Origin: RUG14199 sp964629225
Lineage (GTDB): Bacteria > Bacillota > Clostridia > Oscillospirales > CAG-272
Assembly: GCA_964629225.1 (NCBI GenBank)
Contig: CAZVQC010000004.1
Location: 41,103-105,102 of the forward strand
Reading direction: 5' to 3'
DNA length: 64,000 bases
Shown here: one piece after another, positions 43,529-52,306 of the stretch
How the letters are laid out: the number at the start of each line of letters is the position of its first letter
Position numbering within the stretch: position 1 is the stretch's first letter
Program-made: the position numbers and the translations under genes
Notes under the pieces: model-generated
What the model saw: only the letters and a program-made list of their open reading frames with translations
Database searches by the model: none
What the model was told of the DNA's origin: nothing

Positions 43529-44217
43529 AGAAGATCCGCATTCACAGCGAGACGGCATACGTTGTCTCAATGACCGTACTGTCTTTTGCAGTCGCAATGA
43601 TAGCGGCGACGAACTACGGGGTATCCATGATAGTTGCCCCGGCTTACATACTTTCGCTCAAGGTGCCGTTTTTGACCTTCGGACAGGCCGAATACGTAGT
43701 GCAGGGAATTTTGTTCATCGTATTCTGCCTTGTGATGAAGAAGATAAAGCCGATATATTTCACGGCGTTTTTCACGGGAGTCATCTACGGAGCCATTCTC
43801 GATCTGTGGAGAACGGTGATACCGCACTTTGATCCGAATGTGACGGTGCCGGGGGTGCTTCCGATCCCAATCAAGATAACATATTTCGTGCTTGGAACGG
43901 TATTGACTTCTTTTTCTGTGGCACTCTCCTTCAAGACCTACTTTTACCCCCAAGTCTACGATTTCTTTGTGAAGGGGGTCAGCGGAAAAATGGGCGTCGA
44001 TAGGGCAAGATTCAAGTCCGTATTTGACTTTTGCTCCCTTGCGGTGTCGGTGATAATGACTCTTCTTCTGTTTCACGGCATAAAGGGCGTCGGCATCGGG
44101 ACTATTATAATGACATGTGTGAACGGAGTTTTGATCGGCTTCTTTGACAGGTTCTTTGACCGACATATCGATTTCGTTCCCGCTTTCGGACGTTTTTCGA
44201 AGTTTTTCGAGATATAG
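43525..44217 (+). CDS. YitT/YczE-like multi-pass membrane protein (DUF6198 type)
   Basis: A 230-aa integral membrane protein with six to seven helices. Motifs resembling the YczE/YitT superfamily include AATNYGVSMIVAPAYILS near the start and FGQAEYVVQGILF. No transport substrate is known for this group. Translation is coupled to uvrB by a 4-bp overlap with AGGAGG inside the uvrB end, and the sirtuin follows after 9 bp, so it is in an operon whose members have no obvious shared role. Confidence 0.75.
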   Translation: MKKIRIHSETAYVVSMTVLSFAVAMIAATNYGVSMIVAPAYILSLKVPFLTFGQAEYVVQGILFIVFCLVMKKIKPIYFTAFFTGVIYGAILDLWRTVIPHFDPNVTVPGVLPIPIKITYFVLGTVLTSFSVALSFKTYFYPQVYDFFVKGVSGKMGVDRARFKSVFDFCSLAVSVIMTLLLFHGIKGVGIGTIIMTCVNGVLIGFFDRFFDRHIDFVPAFGRFSKFFEI

Positions 44218-44226
44218 GAGCAGTAA

Positions 44227-44976
44227 ATGGAGAATATTGACCGCTTGGCAGCCATGATCTCGGAAGGGGGCGGCACCGTCTTTTTCGGCGGTGCGGGAGT
44301 GTCCACCGAGAGCGGGCTCAAGGACTATCGGAGCAAGGATGGCATCTACAACACGGTGACCGACTATGGTTGCCCGCCGGAGGAGATACTGAGCGCAGAC
44401 TTTTTCCACGCTCACACGGAGACTTTTTATCGATTCTACCGGGACTACTTTCTCGGTGAGGCACATCCAAACAGAGCACACAGGGCGCTTGCGAGGCTTG
44501 AGGATATGGGACTTGTCTCTGCGGTCGTCACCCAAAACGTCGACGGCCTTCATACCGCCGCCGGTAGCCGCAACGTAACGGAGCTTCACGGGACGGTGGA
44601 GGACAATTACTGCTTCAGATGCGGAAGGCATTTCGATCGGTCCTATATCGGAAGTTATGAGGGCGCGGTGCCCCATTGCCCCTGCGGAGGGATCATCAAG
44701 CCGAAGGTCACTCTCTACGGTGAGGCCCTTGACGGGGAAGTCTGCGGACGGGCGGCAGATGCGATATCCCAATGCAACACGGTCATCGTGGGAGGGACGT
44801 CTCTCACCGTCTATCCGGCGGCAACGTTCCTCGGATATTTTCGCGGAAAGAACCTTGTGGTGATAAACAGGGATCCGACTCCGAGGGACAAAAAAGCGGA
44901 CCTTGTATTCAGGGAGAGCATCGGGCAGGTGTTCGAGGAATTGATGGAGGTCATCGGGAATACCCGAAGCAGATGA
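44227..44976 (+). CDS. NAD-dependent protein deacylase, Sir2 family
   Basis: Sirtuin of 249 aa that removes acyl groups from lysine with NAD. Seen: GAGVSTESGLKDYR (22-35), where the usual Asp-Phe-Arg is Asp-Tyr-Arg, TQNVDGLH (102-109), catalytic His121 in ELHGT, four zinc cysteines (129, 132, 151, 153) and GGTSLTVYPAA near 195. The Tyr at the usual Phe position lies in the NAD pocket and may tune activity. Third gene after uvrB, with AGGAG upstream. Confidence 0.94.
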   Translation: MENIDRLAAMISEGGGTVFFGGAGVSTESGLKDYRSKDGIYNTVTDYGCPPEEILSADFFHAHTETFYRFYRDYFLGEAHPNRAHRALARLEDMGLVSAVVTQNVDGLHTAAGSRNVTELHGTVEDNYCFRCGRHFDRSYIGSYEGAVPHCPCGGIIKPKVTLYGEALDGEVCGRAADAISQCNTVIVGGTSLTVYPAATFLGYFRGKNLVVINRDPTPRDKKADLVFRESIGQVFEELMEVIGNTRSR

Positions 44977-44986
44977 GCGAAAACTA

Positions 44987-45015
44987 TTGACAAACGGGAT
45001 CTTTTCTTATAAAAT
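44987..45015 (+). promoter_or_regulatory. Promoter of the lipoprotein gene
   Basis: TTGACA (44987-44992), 17-bp spacer, TAAAAT (45010-45015), about 30 bp before the start codon. Confidence 0.8.
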
Positions 45016-45046
45016 CATAATATCCAACGAAAGCAGGACCTAAAAG

Positions 45047-45688
45047 ATGAAAAAAACAGCGCTGATACTTGCGATCATAGTGATCGCACTGTGTGCATTT
45101 GCCTCCTGTAAAAAGGGAGATACCGCAGATCCGACCGCGCCGGAGGATACAGCCTCGGTGGAAATGGATCCTATTACCGAAGGCGGCGATGCCGGAAGCG
45201 AAGCCCCTGCCGTCACTACGGCAGCTCCCGCAAAGCTTCCCGCAAAATTCGATGAGATGACGGACACCTGTGTCATTGCCATCTCCCAAAAATGGAGCAA
45301 GGCTCAGCTTAGAGAAAAGGACCTTCCGCAGATACTGGCGGAATGCTACGGCGACAACGCACTTAAGACTGTCGGGTACAATATCATCGACATTGACGGT
45401 GACGGAGTTGCGGAGTTCATTCTCGGAACGGTACCCGGAGCGGTGGACGTTCCCTATGAGCGCACCATATTCGCCATTTACAGAGAAGGTGCCGACGGAA
45501 ACGCGGAAAAGGTACTTGAGAGCGCAGCGGGCGTGACCTACCACTACGCCGGCGAAGGTATCTTCGTTAAGGCGGAAGGCGGCATCTACACTGCGTTTGA
45601 GTACAAAAACGGTGAGCTCGCAGCCACAGGTACCACCGTCGGAGCGGACAGTTACCATAACTTTGGACTGATCCCCTTTGTGAGCTGA
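45047..45688 (+). CDS. Lipoprotein of unknown function
   Basis: A 213-aa secreted lipoprotein: signal peptide with lipobox LCAFASC, lipidated Cys21. A Pro/Thr/Glu/Ala-rich low-complexity linker runs to about 65, then a compact domain with IDIDGDGVAEFILGT, which resembles an EF-hand-like calcium loop (D-x-D-G-D-G). No named family recognised. Its own promoter and terminator make it a single-gene unit. Probably surface-exposed. Confidence 0.85.
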   Translation: MKKTALILAIIVIALCAFASCKKGDTADPTAPEDTASVEMDPITEGGDAGSEAPAVTTAAPAKLPAKFDEMTDTCVIAISQKWSKAQLREKDLPQILAECYGDNALKTVGYNIIDIDGDGVAEFILGTVPGAVDVPYERTIFAIYREGADGNAEKVLESAAGVTYHYAGEGIFVKAEGGIYTAFEYKNGELAATGTTVGADSYHNFGLIPFVS

Positions 45689-45701
45689 ATTTGATATGAC
45701 G

Positions 45702-45737
45702 AAAAAGCCCTTGAAAGCGAAAATGCTTTCAAGGGCT
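45702..45737. terminator. Bidirectional terminator between the lipoprotein gene and proC
   Basis: AGCCCTTGAAAGC and GCTTTCAAGGGCT arms around a 6-nt loop, with an A run upstream that gives a T run on the minus strand, serving the proBAC transcript. Confidence 0.88.
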
Positions 45738-45791
45738 GATTTGTGTTTTAACGGGGTTCACAGAACGCTATGTGAGCCGTTTTAAGGCGTT

Positions 45792-46580
45792 TTACAGCAG
45801 CTTTGTTTTTTCGAAGGCCGAGACTACCGCCGATGCCGCAACGCCTCTAAAAGAGCCTTTTTCGAGGGCGAGAACACCTTCTATCGTTGTTCCTCCGGGG
45901 GAACATACCATGTCCTTCAGCTTTTCCGGATGTATGCCGCTTTCAAGAGCCAGTTTTGCGCTTCCGAGGAGTGTCTGCTCCGCATACAAAAGCGCCTTGT
46001 CTCTGGGAAGACCGCACCTTACTCCACCGTCCGCAAGGGCTTCGATGAACATGAATACAAAAGCCGGACCGCAGCCGGATACTGCCGATGCCGCATCGAT
46101 GTATTTTTCTTCAATGCGGTCAAGTCGTCCCGCCGCCTTCATGATATTGAGAAAACCTTTTTCATCCTCCTCGCTCACCTTCTCCGAGAGGCAATAGAGT
46201 ATCATTCCTTCACCGACGGATGCGGGAGTGTTGGGCATTATTCTGATAACACGGTCATGTCGGGATGCCGCTTTGATATCGGCTACGGAGACTCCCGCCG
46301 CCATTGAGACAAGGACGGTACTCTCCTTGAGATAAGGCGACACCGTGTCGGCAACGGAGGCGATAACGTTGGGTTTTACTCCGAGAAAAACAAAGTCGCA
46401 CTCTCCCGCCACGGTCTCAATGTCCGAGGGGATCCCGAGGCCGGCATCGGCTTTCTTTTTTACTGCGTCGGATGAGATATCGTAAATTGCAACGGCCCCG
46501 CAGTCAACGCTTCCGCGCACCGCATCAAGAAGGGCGCCGCCCATGTTTCCGACTCCTATGAATCCTGCTTTGTATTTCAT
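45792..46580 (-). CDS. proC: Pyrroline-5-carboxylate reductase
   Basis: Last step of proline synthesis, NAD(P)H reduction of P5C. The 262 aa start MKYKAGFIGVGNMG with the dinucleotide-binding GxGxxG at 9-14. NTPASVGEGM and the C-terminal SPGGTTIEGV are family signatures, and the helical dimerisation domain follows about 165. Ribosome site GAGGAGG. It is 11 bp after proA in a proB-proA-proC order, a complete glutamate-to-proline route. Confidence 0.97.
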   Translation of the reverse strand: MKYKAGFIGVGNMGGALLDAVRGSVDCGAVAIYDISSDAVKKKADAGLGIPSDIETVAGECDFVFLGVKPNVIASVADTVSPYLKESTVLVSMAAGVSVADIKAASRHDRVIRIMPNTPASVGEGMILYCLSEKVSEEDEKGFLNIMKAAGRLDRIEEKYIDAASAVSGCGPAFVFMFIEALADGGVRCGLPRDKALLYAEQTLLGSAKLALESGIHPEKLKDMVCSPGGTTIEGVLALEKGSFRGVAASAVVSAFEKTKLL

Positions 46581-46591
46581 TTTCTACCTCC

Positions 46592-47851
46592 TCAGCGAAT
46601 GCTTCCGTCTCCGTGGATGACGTATTTGTAGCTATTCAGTTCTTCAAGTCCCATGGGGCCTCTTGCGTGGAGCTTCTGCGTCGATATCCCCATCTCGCAC
46701 CCCAGCCCGAAGACTCCGCCGTCGGTGAATCGAGTGGAGGCGTTCACATAGACTGCCGCGCTGTCTACGTTGGCGGTGAAATATCTTGCGGTATCTTCGT
46801 TTTCGGTGATGATCGCATCGCTGTGACCGGTCGAATGGGCGAAAATGTGCTCTACTGCCGCCTCTGCCGAGTCAACTACCGTCACTGCCATTTTGTAATC
46901 GAGGAATTCTCTGTCGAAGTCGCCCTCCGCTGCGGGGATACCGTGTCGGGAGAGGGACAGTGCCGTCCGATCCATTCTCATTTCAACGGGGATCTCACCC
47001 GCTTTTTCTCTTTTTTCAAAAAGCACCTCATCAAGAAGTGGAACAAAGCGTTCGGCCACGTCCTTGTGAACGAGGCAGACCTCCATGGCATTGCACACCG
47101 AGGGTCGGGAAGTCTTTGCGTTTTCAACGACTTTTACGGCCTTTTTAAGATCCGCGTCCTTGTCAACGTAGATGTGGCATATTCCGGTACCGGTCTCGAT
47201 ACAGGGGACGTCGGCATTTTCAAGACAGCTTTTTATGAGCCCCGCTCCTCCTCTGGGGATGAGCAGATCGATGTAGCCGACACCCTTCATAAGCTCCGTT
47301 GCGGATGCTCTTGAAACGTCCTCCACGAGAAGGACCGTATCTCTCGGCAGACCGGCTCTTTCAAGCCCCTTGCCGATGGCATCTGTGATGGCGGCGGCGC
47401 TGTTATGCGCCTCTTTTCCGCTTCTTAAGATGCAGGCGTTCCCGCTCTTCACCGCAAGGGCAGCGGCATCGGATGTCACGTTGGGACGGCTTTCGTAAAT
47501 TATGGCAACTACTCCCAGCGCAACGGAGACCTTTTCTATCTTAAGACCGTTTTCGAGAGTGTCGGAATAGAGCACTCGCCCCACCGGATCCGGCAGAGCC
47601 GCGGCTTCCTCTATCCCTTTTGCCATGGCGACTATTCTGTCCCCGTTCAACATCAGCCTGTCGATCATCACGTCGGATATCTTTCCCTCGGCCGCCGCCA
47701 AATCCTTCTTATTGGCTTCTAAAATAACGTCTTTGTCCTCGACAAGTGCCCGCGCCATTTCACGCAGAGCACCGTTTTTCACCTTGGTGGAGGCCGATGC
47801 TACGTGTTTCGAGGCGGCTTTTGCCCGTTTCATTATCTCAAGTGTTGTCAT
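46592..47851 (-). CDS. proA: Gamma-glutamyl phosphate reductase
   Basis: Reduces gamma-glutamyl phosphate to glutamate semialdehyde with NADPH. The 419 aa have the aldehyde-dehydrogenase fold with IIYESRPNVTSDAAAL (118-132), LIPRGGAGLI and the catalytic Cys253 in RPSVCNAMEVC. The C terminus has the usual GPMGLEELNSYKYV. It lies 13 bp after proB. Confidence 0.98.
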   Translation of the reverse strand: MTTLEIMKRAKAASKHVASASTKVKNGALREMARALVEDKDVILEANKKDLAAAEGKISDVMIDRLMLNGDRIVAMAKGIEEAAALPDPVGRVLYSDTLENGLKIEKVSVALGVVAIIYESRPNVTSDAAALAVKSGNACILRSGKEAHNSAAAITDAIGKGLERAGLPRDTVLLVEDVSRASATELMKGVGYIDLLIPRGGAGLIKSCLENADVPCIETGTGICHIYVDKDADLKKAVKVVENAKTSRPSVCNAMEVCLVHKDVAERFVPLLDEVLFEKREKAGEIPVEMRMDRTALSLSRHGIPAAEGDFDREFLDYKMAVTVVDSAEAAVEHIFAHSTGHSDAIITENEDTARYFTANVDSAAVYVNASTRFTDGGVFGLGCEMGISTQKLHARGPMGLEELNSYKYVIHGDGSIR

Positions 47852-47864
47852 ACCGAAGTCTCCC

Positions 47865-48641
47865 TCATTTTTTATTTCCTATGAATCTGGTGCCGACTTT
47901 TTTTCCATCTGCGATATCGTAGAGTATGTATGGGTCGCTTCCGTCCACGATTACGGTGTCGCAACCTGCCGCCGTCGCTATCTTTGCGGCGGATATCTTC
48001 GTCTTCATGCCGCCGGTGCCGACACCGCTTCCGGCGCCTCCGGCTATCTTTTCCACATAGGCGTCGATGTGTTCTACCTCCGGTATCAAAACGGCATCTT
48101 TGTCAAGGCGGGGATCTGCGGTGTAGAGGCCGTCAATGTCCGTCAGCATGACAAAGAGATCGGCTCCGACGCTTTCCGCAACTATTGCCGCCAATGTGTC
48201 GTTGTCTCCTATTGCCACTTCAAGTTCTCCGGTGGCGACCGTGTCGTTTTCGTTGACGATTGGCAGTGCCCCAAGGGACAACAGCTCGGAGACCGTGTTG
48301 GTGAAATTGGTCTTTCTGCCCTCGTCCTTGATGTCGTCGGCCGTGAGAAGTATCTGGGCAACCGTGTGATTGTACTCGGAGAACAGCTTGTCGTACGTGT
48401 ACATGAGCTCACACTGGCCGACGGCGGCTGTCGCCTGCTTCAGAGAGAGTCTTGTGGGGCGCTCCTTAAGGGCGAGTTTTCCCATTCCCATGCCGACGGC
48501 GCCGGAGGAGACGAGAATAATGTCACTGCCGGAATTCTTGATATCACTGATGACACGGCAGAGCCTTTCCATGTGTCTTATGTTCAGCCTGCCCGTGGGG
48601 TAGGCGAGAGTGGATGTGCCCACTTTAATAACGGTCTTCAT
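47865..48641 (-). CDS. proB: Glutamate 5-kinase without PUA domain
   Basis: Phosphorylates glutamate to start proline synthesis and is feedback-controlled by proline in the family. Only 258 aa: the amino-acid-kinase domain (KVGTSTLAYPTG, LVSSGAVGMGMGKL, NENDTVA, GTGGMKTKI) is complete, but the C-terminal PUA domain of E. coli ProB (367 aa) is absent; short versions are common in Clostridia. Ribosome site AAGGAG. It follows the infB terminator and probably has little or no promoter of its own, so it may be read through. Confidence 0.96.
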   Translation of the reverse strand: MKTVIKVGTSTLAYPTGRLNIRHMERLCRVISDIKNSGSDIILVSSGAVGMGMGKLALKERPTRLSLKQATAAVGQCELMYTYDKLFSEYNHTVAQILLTADDIKDEGRKTNFTNTVSELLSLGALPIVNENDTVATGELEVAIGDNDTLAAIVAESVGADLFVMLTDIDGLYTADPRLDKDAVLIPEVEHIDAYVEKIAGGAGSGVGTGGMKTKISAAKIATAAGCDTVIVDGSDPYILYDIADGKKVGTRFIGNKK

Positions 48642-48678
48642 CCTTTTGTTCTCCTTGCTGCTTTTCTTATTGGTACAA

Positions 48679-48703
48679 ACGGGGGCTGAATATCAGCCCC
48701 CGT
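48679..48703 (-). terminator. Terminator after infB
   Basis: ACGGGGGCTGA and TCAGCCCCCGT arms; minus-strand continuation is TTTGT. A second short hairpin (GGGCAA/TTGCCC) lies just before it. The T run is weak, so read-through into proB is possible. Confidence 0.7.
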
Positions 48704-48731
48704 AGTTTGTCGGGGCAAGTACTTTTGCCCG

Positions 48732-51515
48732 TTATCTTTTGACTTCTTCCATTATGAATGCTTCGAGAACATCTCCGACCTTGATGTCGTTGTATTTCTC
48801 AAGTCCGATACCGCATTCATAGCCCTGGGATACTTCCTTGACGTCATCCTTGAATCGGCGCAGGGACGAGATCTCATCCTCAAATACCACGATACCGTCA
48901 CGGACTATCCTGATCTGAGCGTTTCTCGTTACCTTACCGTCCTGGACATAGGAGCCTGCGATAGTTCCCACGTTCGGAACGTGGATAGTCTGGCGGACCT
49001 CCGCATGACCGAGAAGCACTTCCTTGTAGGTGGGAGCGAGCATTCCCTTCATAGCGGCGGTTATCTCCTCGATGCACTCGTAGATGATCCTGTAGGTGCG
49101 GATGTCCACATTCTGTCTTTCGGCGGAATCGATGGCGCCCTTGTCGGGACGGACATTGAATCCGACTATGATGGCATTGGATGCGTAGGCGAACATGACG
49201 TCACCCTCGGTGATACCGCCTGCCGCAGAGTGGATGACCTTAACCTTGACCTCATCGTTGGAGATCTTCTCAAGGGAAGCCTTGACCGCTTCCGCAGAGC
49301 CCATAACGTCTGCCTTGACGATGATATTGAGTTCTTTCACGCCGTCCTTGATCTGTGCGAAGAGATCGTCCAAATTGACCTTGGCATTGGCCTTGAACTG
49401 ATCTTCCTTTGCTGCCGCACGGCGCTGTTCGGCAAGTTCTCTTGCCATCTTTTCGTCTTCTACCGCATTGAATTCATCGCCGGATTGAGGCACTTCGGCA
49501 AGACCGATTATCTCAACGGGGGATGAGGGACCTGCGACCTTGATGCGCTTGCCCTTGTCGTTGGTCATTGCGCGGACACGTCCCACAGCGGTACCTGCGA
49601 TAACTATGTCGCCCGCATGGAGAGTACCGTTCTGCACCAGCACGGTAGCCACAGGACCGCGACCCTTGTCGAGCTTTGCCTCGATGACAACGCCCTTTGC
49701 TCTCTTATCGGGATTTGCCTTGTATTCTTTGACCTCTGCAACGAGGAGGATGCTTTCGAGAAGATCGTCGATACCCTGTCCGGTAACTGCGGAGACGGGA
49801 ACACAGATAACGTCGCCGCCCCATTCCTCGGGAACGAGGGAATAGTTGGTGAGCTCTGCCTTGACAGCCTCGGGATTTGCAGTCGGCTTATCCATCTTGT
49901 TGATAGCCACGATGATCTCTACTCCGGCAGCCTTTGCGTGGTTGATAGCCTCGATAGTCTGGGGCATGATACCGTCGTCTGCGGCTACGACGAGGATAGC
50001 GATATCCGTCGCCATAGCACCGCGGGCTCTCATGGCGGTGAATGCCGCATGTCCGGGAGTGTCAAGGAATGTGATGTCTTTTCCGTCCACGGATACCGTG
50101 TAAGCGCCGATGTGCTGGGTGATACCGCCGGCCTCTCCGCTGGTGACACTGGTGTGTCTGATGGCGTCGAGGATGGACGTCTTACCGTGGTCAACGTGAC
50201 CCATGACACATACTACGGGTGCTCTCGGACGGAGGACCTCTTCGCTGTCTTCCGCTTCCTCAAAAAGTTTTTCTTCTATCGTGACAACGACTTCTCTTGT
50301 GACCTCCGCCTTGAACTCATCTGCGATCAGGTAGGCGGTGTCAAAGTCCAGTATCTGGTTGACCGTTGCCATGGTGCCCATCACCATGAGCTTCTTGATG
50401 ACTTCGGCGGCGGTGACTTTGAGTCTCGATGCCAGCTCACCGACGGAGATCTCATCGGGGATGGTGATCTTCAGGGGTTGTTTCTTTGCCTTTTCAAGCT
50501 GTTCCTTTTTGAGCTTCTCCATAGCCGCTTTTTCCTTGTCGCGATTCTTGGAGCTTCTCTGGTCTCTGGTGTTCTGCTTCTTGAGTTTCTGCTTGTTGGA
50601 CTGCTTGTCGGAGAGAGCATCGGGAGCAAAACGATCCAGTTTGTCATCGTATTTGGAAAGATCCACCGTGGAGGAGCGGGTGTCCACCACTCTTGTGGTA
50701 CCGGTTCTCTGCCTTCCGGCATTTTGAGCCTGCTTTGCCTTTTGTCCTGCGTTCTGAGGGGCATTCTTGTAGCCGGTGCCGGATACGGAGGGAACGCTGA
50801 AGGAACTCTCCGCTTTTGCAAAGCGCTCTCTCTTTACCTTGTCTATGTCGTCCTTGGAGGGCATCGCATTGGTGCGAGCGGCTGCGGGCTTTGCTTTGGG
50901 AGATAACTCCTTTGAAGCGGGAGGAGCCTTCTTTGCTTCCTCGGCTCTCTTTTTAGCCTCAGCTTCCTTTGCAAGCTTTGCATCGTATGCGGCTTTGTAT
51001 TTTGCGGCTTCACGGCGAAGAGCTGCCATTCTGGGATCCTCGGGCTTTTCCTCTTCTTTTACCGTCTCCTTTGGAGACTCCGCCACGGGCTCTGCCTTCT
51101 TGGCTTCTGCCTTTTTTGCCGCCTCTGCTTTGCGCTTTGCCGCAGCTTCCGCCTCGGCTTTTTCTTTTTCTGCTTTTTCGGCAGCGGCCTTTGCTTCTTT
51201 TTCCGCCTTCAGCTTTGCTTCCTTTTCTGCGGCTTCCTTTTTCTTTTCTTCCTCAAGGCGCTTTTTCTCCGCAAGATCACTCTTTCTTCCCTCAAAGATC
51301 CTGCTCTTTTTGGCAAGATAATTGTCAAGATCCGTGATCTGAGCGGACATAGTCAGCTCATTGAAGAACAGATTGAACTCTTCCGGCGTGAGAGACGAGG
51401 AGGATTTCTTGTTGGGAATGCCCGCCTCTTCAAGGGCCGTGATGAGCCCCTTTGTGCCCTTCATGCCGAGGTCCTTTGCCAATTGGTTGATCCGGAACAT
51501 GGATTCCTGTGCCAT
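48732..51515 (-). CDS. infB: Translation initiation factor IF-2
   Basis: GTPase that places initiator tRNA on the ribosome. It is 927 aa, longer than Bacillus IF-2 (716) because of an expanded N-terminal Lys/Glu/Ala-rich coiled region (about 90-350). The N-terminal IF2N motif (MFRINQLAKDLGM) is followed later by a second IF2N-like fold near 350-410. GTPase motifs: GHVDHGKT (439-446), DTPGH (485-489) and NKMD (539-542). Domains II-IV follow, ending VLEAFIMEEVKR. The extended linker is probably disordered. It ends the rimP-nusA-ylxR-ylxQ-infB operon. Confidence 0.98.
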   Translation of the reverse strand: MAQESMFRINQLAKDLGMKGTKGLITALEEAGIPNKKSSSSLTPEEFNLFFNELTMSAQITDLDNYLAKKSRIFEGRKSDLAEKKRLEEEKKKEAAEKEAKLKAEKEAKAAAEKAEKEKAEAEAAAKRKAEAAKKAEAKKAEPVAESPKETVKEEEKPEDPRMAALRREAAKYKAAYDAKLAKEAEAKKRAEEAKKAPPASKELSPKAKPAAARTNAMPSKDDIDKVKRERFAKAESSFSVPSVSGTGYKNAPQNAGQKAKQAQNAGRQRTGTTRVVDTRSSTVDLSKYDDKLDRFAPDALSDKQSNKQKLKKQNTRDQRSSKNRDKEKAAMEKLKKEQLEKAKKQPLKITIPDEISVGELASRLKVTAAEVIKKLMVMGTMATVNQILDFDTAYLIADEFKAEVTREVVVTIEEKLFEEAEDSEEVLRPRAPVVCVMGHVDHGKTSILDAIRHTSVTSGEAGGITQHIGAYTVSVDGKDITFLDTPGHAAFTAMRARGAMATDIAILVVAADDGIMPQTIEAINHAKAAGVEIIVAINKMDKPTANPEAVKAELTNYSLVPEEWGGDVICVPVSAVTGQGIDDLLESILLVAEVKEYKANPDKRAKGVVIEAKLDKGRGPVATVLVQNGTLHAGDIVIAGTAVGRVRAMTNDKGKRIKVAGPSSPVEIIGLAEVPQSGDEFNAVEDEKMARELAEQRRAAAKEDQFKANAKVNLDDLFAQIKDGVKELNIIVKADVMGSAEAVKASLEKISNDEVKVKVIHSAAGGITEGDVMFAYASNAIIVGFNVRPDKGAIDSAERQNVDIRTYRIIYECIEEITAAMKGMLAPTYKEVLLGHAEVRQTIHVPNVGTIAGSYVQDGKVTRNAQIRIVRDGIVVFEDEISSLRRFKDDVKEVSQGYECGIGLEKYNDIKVGDVLEAFIMEEVKR

Positions 51516-51530
51516 TCTGTATTTTACCTT

Positions 51531-51549
51531 ATTTCCACCCGGTGGAAAT
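51531..51549. repeat. Palindrome just upstream of infB
   Basis: ATTTCCACC, one centre base, GGTGGAAAT: 9-bp perfect arms, 16 bp before the infB start. In RNA it would form a tight hairpin next to the ribosome site and could affect initiation or be an operator-like dyad. Confidence 0.55.
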
Positions 51550-51616
51550 ATCCTTTCTCTGAGAGTGAGATCGAGATGATCCGATGATCTGTTTGTTGAT
51601 CGGTGCTATTCAGCAC

Positions 51617-52012
51617 TTAATTTGTTTGAGGTGGGATCGTCGTTAACGTCTCTTTCGAGCCTTCCGTCGATCCTTCTTTTGATCCTTTGTAAAGTGCGGC
51701 GATCGCCCGCGCAAGTGACGGCTCTGTCACTGCCGCTGCCGCCGTGGGAGCACTCTTTCCGAGAACCTCTGCCAATTCGTCTCTGGTGGCGCCGCAGTCG
51801 AAGAGAGAGACACCGTAAAAGGAGCATTTGTCACGAAGACGTTTCGCCGTTCTTTCGGAGGCATCCCTCGCTATTACGACGGCGATGGCATCCGCTTTCG
51901 GATGCTTCCTTATTGCGATCTCCGCAAGCTCGCTTCCGATGGACACCTTCCCGCATCTCCTTGCAAAGCCGAGGTACGAAAGGGTCTTTCTTTTGGTCTC
52001 ATCAGACACCAT
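51617..52012 (-). CDS. L7Ae/L30e-family RNA-binding protein (YlxQ-like)
   Basis: A 131-aa protein with the kink-turn-binding L7Ae fold: KTLSYLGFARRCGKV, an AVVIARDASERT segment, then FDCGATRDELAEVLGK. It lies between ylxR and infB, its usual place in Firmicutes. Start ATG 52012 overlaps the ylxR stop by 11 bp. The C-terminal tail (KGSKEGSTEGSKE) is a low-complexity extension. The cellular RNA target is not established. Confidence 0.88.
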   Translation of the reverse strand: MVSDETKRKTLSYLGFARRCGKVSIGSELAEIAIRKHPKADAIAVVIARDASERTAKRLRDKCSFYGVSLFDCGATRDELAEVLGKSAPTAAAAVTEPSLARAIAALYKGSKEGSTEGSKETLTTIPPQTN

Positions 52013-52292
52013 CCGTCAGCGTCCTTTCCATTTCTTCTATTTGCTTTTCTATCCTGTTGAGTATCTCCTCCGGGATCTCCACCTCAAGATTTTGAGAAAA
52101 ACGCTTTTTCTTTCTCGCAATCTTGAAGCATTCGGACCTGGGGCAGAGATATGCGCCCCTTCCGTTGCGCCGTCCCGTTGCATCAAGCTCCACCGCGCCC
52201 TCAGGCGTGCGGACTACTCTTATAAGACTGCTCTTCGGAAATGATTCCCCGCAACCGAGGCACCGTCTTTCCGGGATCTTTTTAGTTTTCAA
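52002..52292 (-). CDS. ylxR: YlxR (DUF448) RNA-binding protein
   Basis: A small basic protein of 96 aa. It starts at TTG 52292 (MKTKKIPERRC), six bases after GGAGG; an earlier TTG at 52313 is less likely. The family signature is IPERRCLGC then GRGAYLCPRSEC, giving a paired-Cys arrangement. YlxR homologues bind nucleic acid and affect RNase P and gene expression in some bacteria; the role here is inferred. It overlaps ylxQ by 11 bp and is 14 bp after nusA. Confidence 0.9.
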   Translation of the reverse strand: MKTKKIPERRCLGCGESFPKSSLIRVVRTPEGAVELDATGRRNGRGAYLCPRSECFKIARKKKRFSQNLEVEIPEEILNRIEKQIEEMERTLTDGV

Positions 52293-52306
52293 ATCTGACC
52301 TCCGGG

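Noticed and set aside
42476..44772. Long minus-strand frames across uvrB and the sirtuin
   Set aside because: They oppose well-supported genes and carry no family motif.
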